DNA from: an uncultured Bacteroidales bacterium
Lineage (GTDB): Bacteria > Bacteroidota > Bacteroidia > Bacteroidales > UBA932
Length of the DNA: 11,131 bases
Direction of reading: 5' to 3'
Assembly: GCA_945983015.1 (NCBI GenBank)
Contig: CAMFSN010000051.1
Span: 1-11,131, forward strand
The position numbers and the translations under genes are program-made. Below are positions 6,044 to 11,131 of this stretch, one piece after another. The notes beneath the pieces were generated by a model, which saw only the letters and a list, made by a program, of their open reading frames with translations, was not told the origin of the DNA and ran no database searches. Position 1 is the stretch's first letter. Every line of letters begins with the position of its first letter.

Positions 6044-6955
6044 ATGAGAAATATCAAATGTCTTATCATAGGAGGAGGTCCTGCCGCATATACAGCGGCG
6101 ATTTATGCCTGCAGAGCAGCCCTCAAGCCTACAGTGGTGGAAGGACCGGAGCCAGGGGGACAACTTATGACCAGCACCAGAATCGAGAACTATCCCGGCT
6201 TTGCTGAAGGCTGCGACGCCCAAAGCCTGATGATGGATATGAGAAAACAGGCCCTGAACCTGGGGACGGAATTCATCAGTTCATCTGCCAGGGAATGTGA
6301 CCTGGAGGCTAAAACCGTCAGCCTTGAAAATGGCGAGACCCTGTCTTTCACCACCCTGGTCATAGCCACTGGCGCGAGCGCCAAATATCTCGGACTGGAG
6401 AGTGAAAAGCGCTTCATAGGAATGGGTGTGTCAGCCTGTGCCACCTGTGACGGCTTTTTCTACAGAGGCCTCAAGGTAGCGGTGGTGGGAGGAGGAGACA
6501 GCGCCTGCGAGGAAGCCCTGTATCTGAGCGGATTGGCAGAGAAAGTATATATGATAGTGAGGAAGGACTACCTCAGAGCCTCTATGGCGATGCAGGAAAG
6601 GGTCAGAAAGACGGAGAATATCGAGATTCTGTTCGGCTGCGTGACAGAAGAGATTCTGGGGGACGCTATGGGAGTGAAGGGAGCGAGGCTGAAAAGGAAT
6701 GGCGAGATTTTTGAGATAAGCATCGACGGCTTTTTCCTCTCTATCGGAAGACATCCTAATACCGAATGGTTGGGAGGCCAATTGCCTTTGGATGAGAACT
6801 CCTATATCGTCAGCGACGGAGTCAAGACCTCGAAAAAAGGTGTTTTTGTGGCTGGAGATGTGAGAAACACTGATTTCAGGCAGGTTGTTACGGCGGCGGC
6901 AGACGGTTGCAGAGCCGCTCTTGAAGCAGAAAAATATATTAAAAATGAATTATAG
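6044..6955 (+). CDS. trxB: Thioredoxin reductase (NADPH)
   Basis: This low-molecular-weight FAD enzyme passes electrons from NADPH to thioredoxin in the cytosol. The 303-residue protein has the N-terminal FAD-binding GGGPAAYTAAIYACRA (about 10-25), the redox-active CATC (C132, C135) followed by DGFFY, and the second dinucleotide fold VAVVGGGDSACEEA (about 145-157). Basic residues VRKDYLRA (about 172-179) sit where related enzymes have the HRRDxxRA NADPH-phosphate contact. The C-terminal FAD motif is FVAGDVRNTDFRQVVTAAADG. Catalytic residues are intact. It starts 8 bases after miaB and overlaps bamD by 11 bases, so it lies inside the operon. Ferredoxin-dependent relatives cannot be fully excluded, but the retained basic loop favours NADPH. 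Confidence 0.93.
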   Translation: MRNIKCLIIGGGPAAYTAAIYACRAALKPTVVEGPEPGGQLMTSTRIENYPGFAEGCDAQSLMMDMRKQALNLGTEFISSSARECDLEAKTVSLENGETLSFTTLVIATGASAKYLGLESEKRFIGMGVSACATCDGFFYRGLKVAVVGGGDSACEEALYLSGLAEKVYMIVRKDYLRASMAMQERVRKTENIEILFGCVTEEILGDAMGVKGARLKRNGEIFEISIDGFFLSIGRHPNTEWLGGQLPLDENSYIVSDGVKTSKKGVFVAGDVRNTDFRQVVTAAADGCRAALEAEKYIKNEL

Positions 6956-7733
6956 AAGATTATTTGTGGCCTCGCTCCTGTGCGTGATATTGGCCGGAGC
7001 TTGCAAATCCCAGTATGAGGAGCTTTTGAACAGCTACGACCTGGATGCCAAATACAAAGCGGCCTTTGACTATTTCAACAAGGGAAAATACGCCAAGTCA
7101 GCCCAACTCTTCGAGTCCCTGTCTATGATATCCCAGGGCACAGCCCAGGATGACACGGTGAATTTCTACTGGGCGCTGAGCAACTATAACCAGAAGGATT
7201 TCTATACGGCGGAATCGAACCTGGAGCACTTCCTGGACAACTATCCGGCAAGTCCATTCGCCGAGAGCGCGGAGTTTCTGAGAATAGACTGTCTGTACAG
7301 GGGAACCTTGAGGTATGAATTGGACCAGACCCCTACCTACAAGGCCATCAAGGCGATTAACGAGTATAAGGCGGCTCATATCAAGTCCCCTAACGTGGCC
7401 GTTTGTAACAGAATGCTGGAGGACCTGGAGGAGAGACTGGACCGCAAGGCTTTTGAAAATGCCAAGCTGTATTACACTATGGAAGACTATAAGGCGGCCA
7501 GGGTAGCTTTGAAAAATGTACTGAAGGATGATGCCGAAAACATCTACCGCGAGGAGATACTCTACTATACCACTATGTCTTCCTATAAGTACGCCTTGCT
7601 GAGCGTTGCCTCCAAGCAAAAGGAAAGGTATCTGATCTTTGTGGATGACTATCTGAACTTTGTGGAGGAGTATCCTGAGAGCAGTCATCGCAAGGAATTG
7701 GACTCGCTGTATGAAAAAGTGAGGAAGAAATAA
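6945..7733 (+). CDS. bamD: Outer membrane protein assembly lipoprotein BamD
   Basis: This is the lipoprotein subunit of the BAM complex, which works with BamA to fold beta-barrels into the outer membrane. The 262-residue protein begins MNYRRLFVASLLCVILAGAC with lipobox LAGAC and lipidated Cys20. The rest is alpha-helical TPR-type repeats: KYKAAFDYFNKGKYAKSAQLFESL (split over residues about 31-54), then VNFYWALSNYNQKDFYTAE and FLDNYPASPFAESAEF, as in the YfiO/BamD family. ATG 6945 is chosen over in-frame codons further upstream because it opens the signal peptide; it overlaps trxB by 11 bases in another frame. The final residues (SLYEKVRKK) are charged and end 60 bases before rpoZ. Confidence 0.92.
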   Translation: MNYRRLFVASLLCVILAGACKSQYEELLNSYDLDAKYKAAFDYFNKGKYAKSAQLFESLSMISQGTAQDDTVNFYWALSNYNQKDFYTAESNLEHFLDNYPASPFAESAEFLRIDCLYRGTLRYELDQTPTYKAIKAINEYKAAHIKSPNVAVCNRMLEDLEERLDRKAFENAKLYYTMEDYKAARVALKNVLKDDAENIYREEILYYTTMSSYKYALLSVASKQKERYLIFVDDYLNFVEEYPESSHRKELDSLYEKVRKK

Positions 7734-7747
7734 ATTTTTTGAAACTT

Positions 7748-7769
7748 TAGCGGAACTCTGCTCCGTAAC
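7748..7769 (+). other. Small bulged hairpin in the bamD-rpoZ gap
   Basis: TTAGCGGA and TCCGTAA can pair as a 7-bp stem with one bulged G and a 7-base loop. It has no trailing T-run, so it is not a classical intrinsic terminator; the T-run of this gap lies upstream, just after the bamD stop. It may be an RNA-processing or attenuating element, or chance. Confidence 0.3.
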
Positions 7770-7793
7770 TATAATAGAGATAATAAAAACACT

Positions 7794-8120
7794 ATGGATA
7801 TTAAGAAAGTACCTATCAACACAGTGACACGTGACACACGTGACCTGGTTAAAGAAACCGGCAATCTTTACGAGACAGTGGTAATCCTCTCCAAGAGGGC
7901 TAACCAGATCTCCCTTGCCGAGAAGAAAGAGATTTCCCGCAGGCTTGAAGAGTTTAAGAACGAGCGCGATAGTATGGACGAGGTGTTCGAGAATAAGGAA
8001 CAGATAGAAATCTCGAAATACTATGAGCGTCAGCCTAAACCGGACCTTATCGCCATCTCTGAGTATGAGAACGGGGAGTTGGTTTTCCGTAAGGCTCATA
8101 CCGACGAGGATATCCACTGA
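7794..8120 (+). CDS. rpoZ: DNA-directed RNA polymerase omega subunit (Rpb6-like)
   Basis: This small RNA polymerase subunit aids assembly and stability of the beta-prime subunit. The 108-residue protein belongs to the Bacteroidota omega/Rpb6 type. Its core GNLYETVVILSKRANQIS (about 23-40) corresponds to the conserved omega segment that clamps beta-prime, and it continues with EVFENKEQIEISKYYERQPKPDLIA, which is characteristic of the Bacteroidota form. Codons 12-17 are an exact 9-base tandem duplication encoding TRD-TRD. The stop codon TGA shares its last A with the recN ATG, so the two genes are translationally coupled. The 60-base gap after bamD holds a small bulged hairpin but no convincing promoter. 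Confidence 0.88.
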   Translation: MDIKKVPINTVTRDTRDLVKETGNLYETVVILSKRANQISLAEKKEISRRLEEFKNERDSMDEVFENKEQIEISKYYERQPKPDLIAISEYENGELVFRKAHTDEDIH

Positions 8121-9760
8121 TGCTTCGAAGCCTTCACATTGAGAATTACGTATTGATAGACTCTTTGGATGTAGATTTTCCAGAGGGTCTTGTTATCATT
8201 ACGGGACGAACAGGAGCAGGTAAATCCATTCTGCTTGGGGCCCTTTCCCTGCTTACGGGGGCCAAGGCAGATGCTTCCCTGATTTCCGAGGGGGCAGACT
8301 CGCTGATAGTCGAGGGAGAATTTCAAGTGAAGGACGGCAAGGCAGTTCGAGAACTGCTCGAAGATGCGGGGGTAGAGTACGAAGATGGGGAAATTCTGAT
8401 AAGAAGGGTGGTACACCGCTCCGGAAGATCCAGAGCCTTCGTGAACGACTGCCCTTGCAGCACGGGGGTGCTGGGGGAATTGGCCTCCTATCTGATAGAC
8501 ATTCACTCACAGCATCAGAATCTGCTGCTTTCGAAGAGCTCGTACCAGCTGGAACTTCTGGACCATTTCGCACACTCCGAAGAACTGAGAGAGGAATGTG
8601 GGAAGGCCTGGGAACTGATGTGCGGGCTGGAAAAGCAGGTTAAAGAGCTGAAAATCAAGATATCCGATTCGACTGCTGGAGCAGAGTACAAAAAGGCCCA
8701 ATGGGAGCAGCTCGAGAAGGCGAAGCTCCGCGAAGGAGAATTCGAGGAACTGGATGCCGAGCAGAAAGAGCTATCCCACGCAGAGGAAATCAAGGCTCTG
8801 CTGGCTGAGGCCGCAGAAAATTGTGATTTGAGCGCTCAGCTGAAAGGAGCCCAGAAAGCCCTGGAGAAAGTGGAGAAATACTGGGAAGGGGCAGGAGAAT
8901 TGGCATCCAGGATAGAAAGCTCGAGGATAGAGCTGGAGGATATCTGTTATGAAGTGCAAAGTCGCTCCGATGGACTGCAGTTCTCACAGGAAAGGCTGGA
9001 GCAGGTGGAGGACAGGATAGGGCTGCTGCACCAGTTGATGAGAAAGCACTCGCTTTCTTCAGTCGAGGAGCTGATAGCGCTAAGGGATTCACTGAAAGGG
9101 AGTTTGACAGGTAGTGAGGACCTGGAGGAAAGGCTTTCGGAACTATCGGAGCAACTCGAGAAGGCTCAGACAAAATATAGACAGATAGCTGCCGAATTAC
9201 ACGAAAGGCGCAGCAAGGCCGCTGGAGAATTGGCCTTGGAGCTACAGAATTCCATTCGGGAGCTGGAACTGGAAAAGGCAGTGTTCGAAGTGGAAGTGCT
9301 GGAGACGAAGCCTTCGGGGAGCGGAGTGGACGAGTGCCACTTCAAATTTGACTCGAACGGCAGGACCCCGAGCGATCTGAGTAAGTGTGCTTCGGGCGGA
9401 GAGCTTTCACGTATAATGCTGTGTATTAAGGAGATGATGTCGCGCTACATAGGTATGCCGACTATGATTTTCGATGAGATTGACACGGGAGTCTCCGGCA
9501 GCGCGGCGCACAAAATGGGGCAACTCATCACTAAAATGGGGGCTCATATGCAGGTCTTTGCCATCACCCACCTGCCTCAGGTGGCGGCGAAGGGGCAGGC
9601 TCACTACGTGGTGAGAAAAGAAGAAGTGGAGGGTAGGAGCGTCTCCACTTTGACTAGACTTAATCAGGAAGAACGAATTGAGGAGATAGCCCGCCTGCTC
9701 AGTTCCGAGCAGATCAGCGCTGAGGCTTTGGCCAATGCTAAAAGCCTGCTGGGGTGCTAG
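8120..9760 (+). CDS. recN: DNA repair protein RecN
   Basis: This SMC-like ATPase acts at DNA double-strand breaks and holds ends together for recombinational repair. The 546-residue protein has a full ABC-type head split by coiled coil. The Walker A is GRTGAGKS (29-36) and the Q-loop region IHSQHQN lies around 128-134. A long heptad-rich, Glu/Lys/Leu-rich coiled coil spans about 150-385. It is followed by the signature SGGELS (425-430), Walker B PTMIFDE (447-453), the D-loop DTGVSG, and a His switch in ITHLPQVAA. Walker A has Arg where RecN usually has Glu (GETGAGKS); nucleotide-contact residues are kept. It is the last gene of the rightward unit, coupled to rpoZ, and overlaps the convergent HAD gene by 23 bases. 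Confidence 0.95.
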   Translation: MLRSLHIENYVLIDSLDVDFPEGLVIITGRTGAGKSILLGALSLLTGAKADASLISEGADSLIVEGEFQVKDGKAVRELLEDAGVEYEDGEILIRRVVHRSGRSRAFVNDCPCSTGVLGELASYLIDIHSQHQNLLLSKSSYQLELLDHFAHSEELREECGKAWELMCGLEKQVKELKIKISDSTAGAEYKKAQWEQLEKAKLREGEFEELDAEQKELSHAEEIKALLAEAAENCDLSAQLKGAQKALEKVEKYWEGAGELASRIESSRIELEDICYEVQSRSDGLQFSQERLEQVEDRIGLLHQLMRKHSLSSVEELIALRDSLKGSLTGSEDLEERLSELSEQLEKAQTKYRQIAAELHERRSKAAGELALELQNSIRELELEKAVFEVEVLETKPSGSGVDECHFKFDSNGRTPSDLSKCASGGELSRIMLCIKEMMSRYIGMPTMIFDEIDTGVSGSAAHKMGQLITKMGAHMQVFAITHLPQVAAKGQAHYVVRKEEVEGRSVSTLTRLNQEERIEEIARLLSSEQISAEALANAKSLLGC

Positions 9761-10970
9761 GGGTGAAACGTGTTCGAGGCTGAACTACAGCGTTTGGGGC
9801 TCCACTTTCGATATATTTTCCGATGGAACTTCCTCTCTTACAATCATATACCAATGACAAGGCCTTAGGGAAGGCGGTAAGCATAGCCAAGTCGCCGCCA
9901 CTGTCTCCGGCTACCAGGATAGGGTCTTTTCCTCCGTGCTGCGGCCTCATAAAACGATTGATGCAGGCGACCTTGCCTTCCAGATAGGTTTGCTGATATG
10001 TCTCGTCGAAGGCGCCACCAACTATTTCCTTATCTTTCAATCTGATTCCAAAGACTTTTTCCTCAGGAAAATTCAATCCGTACTTAGGGTCGCAAGCCAT
10101 CGCCTCCACTATAGCCTCAAGCGAGGCGGAGCAGATGTAAACATCTATCCCTTTGCATCTTAGAGCCTGAATAAGATGAAGGCTTTCCTGTGGAAGAACA
10201 AGTTCCGAGCGACTCATCCAGTAATCGACGCTCTCCTTAGTGAGAGCTGTAAGCTCAGCGTAGGACATCCCGCTGAAAAGAGCGGGCATCCATTGGCACC
10301 AAGTGTCGTAGTCGAAGGTGTTCTCAATCCCCTCGTTTAGGAGTAGAAGATTATCCCTCAGGCTTTTCCACTGCTCAGTGGACTGGAGTTGCCTAAGGCT
10401 TTGTTCCTGAGTAGCAGATGGGGTTGAGGACTGGCAGCAGCTTGGGGCTTGGCTTGAACTTTGGGACTGGCAGCAGTTTGGGGACTGCTGCTTTTTCATA
10501 GCATCCTGCAGGAAGGCGTAGTCCTCGCTCATCGTTTGGGCCAATTCCCTCGCGCTCTTCCCCACCCCTTTGAGCTGGCAGTCTATGTCAGGAAGAAAGG
10601 CGGTAAAATACTTAAAGGCCTCTTCTTTCGGGAAGACAAAACGCAAATTCTCAACCATATAGACCATCAGGGTCATAGAGATATCGTTAATGATGGTGGT
10701 ATTATCGAAATCGAAAACCGCATAGGAGTCTTCGGGAGCTTCGCTGATGGTTTTTACCAGGGCCTCATAGACCTCGTCGGTCCAGGCGTCTCGGGGAAGC
10801 ACCGGTATCTGGCAAGGAGGAGTCGCAGGATTCCCGAGAGACTGGGAAGCCTCGGAAGTAAAAGGGCTTGCAGAAGACGAGGTGTTCTCGGAGGGAAATG
10901 AAAATTGGCCTAAAAGAGGAAGGCTAAGGGCCAAGGATATGATCAAAGAAAGCAAATACTTGATTTTCAT
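9738..10970 (-). CDS. Exported HAD-family phosphatase
   Basis: The 410-residue protein has a signal peptide (MKIKYLLSLIISLALSLPLL, then GQ) and is predicted to be periplasmic or surface-exposed. After a Ser/Pro-rich linker (about 23-55), all four HAD motifs are present: motif I FDFDNTT with nucleophile D87 and D89, motif II Ser281 in VYICSAS, motif III Lys333 and motif IV AGDSGGD with D356 and D360. It should therefore be an Mg-dependent phosphomonoesterase; the large cap (about 95-270) resembles PSP/PHOSPHO-like members, and the substrate is unknown. The cap has a low-complexity insertion (about 162-198) rich in Gln, Ser and Cys, with CC pairs at 166-167 and 178-179 built from a 36-base tandem repeat. 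It follows a tyrosine phosphatase gene by 10 bases, so the two are probably cotranscribed. Confidence 0.85.
   Translation of the reverse strand: MKIKYLLSLIISLALSLPLLGQFSFPSENTSSSASPFTSEASQSLGNPATPPCQIPVLPRDAWTDEVYEALVKTISEAPEDSYAVFDFDNTTIINDISMTLMVYMVENLRFVFPKEEAFKYFTAFLPDIDCQLKGVGKSARELAQTMSEDYAFLQDAMKKQQSPNCCQSQSSSQAPSCCQSSTPSATQEQSLRQLQSTEQWKSLRDNLLLLNEGIENTFDYDTWCQWMPALFSGMSYAELTALTKESVDYWMSRSELVLPQESLHLIQALRCKGIDVYICSASLEAIVEAMACDPKYGLNFPEEKVFGIRLKDKEIVGGAFDETYQQTYLEGKVACINRFMRPQHGGKDPILVAGDSGGDLAMLTAFPKALSLVYDCKRGSSIGKYIESGAPNAVVQPRTRFTPSTPAGF
10428..10483. repeat. 36-bp-period tandem repeat within the HAD phosphatase gene
   Basis: The 20-base unit at 10428-10447 (GGACTGGCAGCAGCTTGGGG) recurs at 10464-10483 with one mismatch. 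The period is 36 bases, i.e. 12 codons, so the frame is preserved. Each unit encodes a Pro-x-Cys-Cys-Gln-Ser block on the minus strand. Partial GGACTG copies flank it at about 10380 and 10482. Confidence 0.85.
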
Positions 10971-10980
10971 AATATTAACA

Positions 10981-11131
10981 TTAATAAGCCAACTGTTTCA
11001 AAAGAGCTTCGCAGGCTTGGAGCAAGTCCTGGAAGGTGGTTTCAAAATCCCCTGTGTACCAAGGGTCTGCGACATCTCTGCCGCTGCCGGTGTAAGACAT
11101 CATCAAATGGACCTTGTGCTGAGGCTGTCTC
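10981..11131 (-). CDS. Low-molecular-weight protein tyrosine phosphatase, C-terminal part
   Basis: The last 50 codons of a gene that enters from the right edge end in TAA at 10981-10983. The visible sequence includes HLMMSYTGSGRDVADPWYTG, then DFETTFQDLLQACEALLKQL. The Asp-Pro-aromatic-Tyr motif (ADPWY) is the general-acid loop of LMW-PTPs, and the following acidic, helix-forming tail is also typical. The CxxxxxR catalytic P-loop would be near the N-terminus, outside the window, so activity cannot be judged. Members dephosphorylate phosphotyrosine on proteins, in bacteria often on capsule-assembly tyrosine kinases. It lies 10 bases upstream of the HAD phosphatase, forming a phosphatase pair. 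Confidence 0.85.
   Translation of the reverse strand, partial: RQPQHKVHLMMSYTGSGRDVADPWYTGDFETTFQDLLQACEALLKQLAY

Noticed and set aside
6885..6944. A 20-codon upstream extension of bamD.
   Set aside because: It lies wholly inside trxB in another frame and would place the lipoprotein signal peptide internally.
7098..8117. A 339-codon open frame on the minus strand opposite bamD and rpoZ.
   Set aside because: It crosses two well-supported genes and their gap, has no recognisable domain, and looks like a by-product of codon bias in the opposite frame.

Overview
The window looks like chromosome from a member of the Bacteroidota, most likely order Bacteroidales; I cannot resolve the genus. The evidence is threefold. 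Intergenic regions carry the phylum-specific -7 element TAnnTTTG. Shine-Dalgarno sequences are generally absent. The genes are Bacteroidales-type: an Rpb6/omega-type RpoZ, BamD, a SPOR protein, an LEA14-like lipoprotein, and the start of a TonB-dependent receptor with a carboxypeptidase-regulatory-like N-terminus. Coding density is very high. The longest gene-free stretch is 131-293, and part of that is a riboswitch. I saw no mobile element, CRISPR array, tRNA or rRNA.

Layout. (1) 1-130 (-): the first 43 codons of a secreted protein, probably a TonB-dependent receptor, divergent from metK. (2) 202-2209 (+): a promoter, a SAM-II-type riboswitch that fills almost the whole leader, then metK (SAM synthetase) and upp (uracil phosphoribosyltransferase). 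(3) 2206-4690 (-): an overlapping three-gene unit read leftward, LEA14-like lipoprotein then SPOR protein then rpoN (sigma-54). The upp and rpoN stop codons share one TTAA tetranucleotide. (4) 4681-4740: a long interrupted palindrome that holds the divergent promoters and both start codons of the lipoprotein and miaB. (5) 4731-9760 (+): a five-gene, tightly packed unit miaB-trxB-bamD-rpoZ-recN, covering tRNA thiomethylation, thioredoxin reduction, outer-membrane protein assembly, RNA polymerase omega and DNA repair. (6) 9738-11131 (-): a phosphatase pair, the C-terminal part of a low-molecular-weight protein tyrosine phosphatase followed by an exported HAD-family phosphatase that overlaps the end of recN.

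Most of this is housekeeping content, and I do not see a new defence or mobile system. The most noteworthy signals are regulatory. The metK leader aligns well with SAM-II aptamers and ends exactly at the start codon, so SAM binding could hide the initiation site of the enzyme that makes SAM. The miaB/lipoprotein divergent promoter is a 12-bp perfect inverted repeat extending to about 23 bp per arm, and its geometry predicts nearly leaderless mRNAs on both sides. A third point is a Cys-Cys/Gln/Ser tandem-repeat insertion in the HAD phosphatase.
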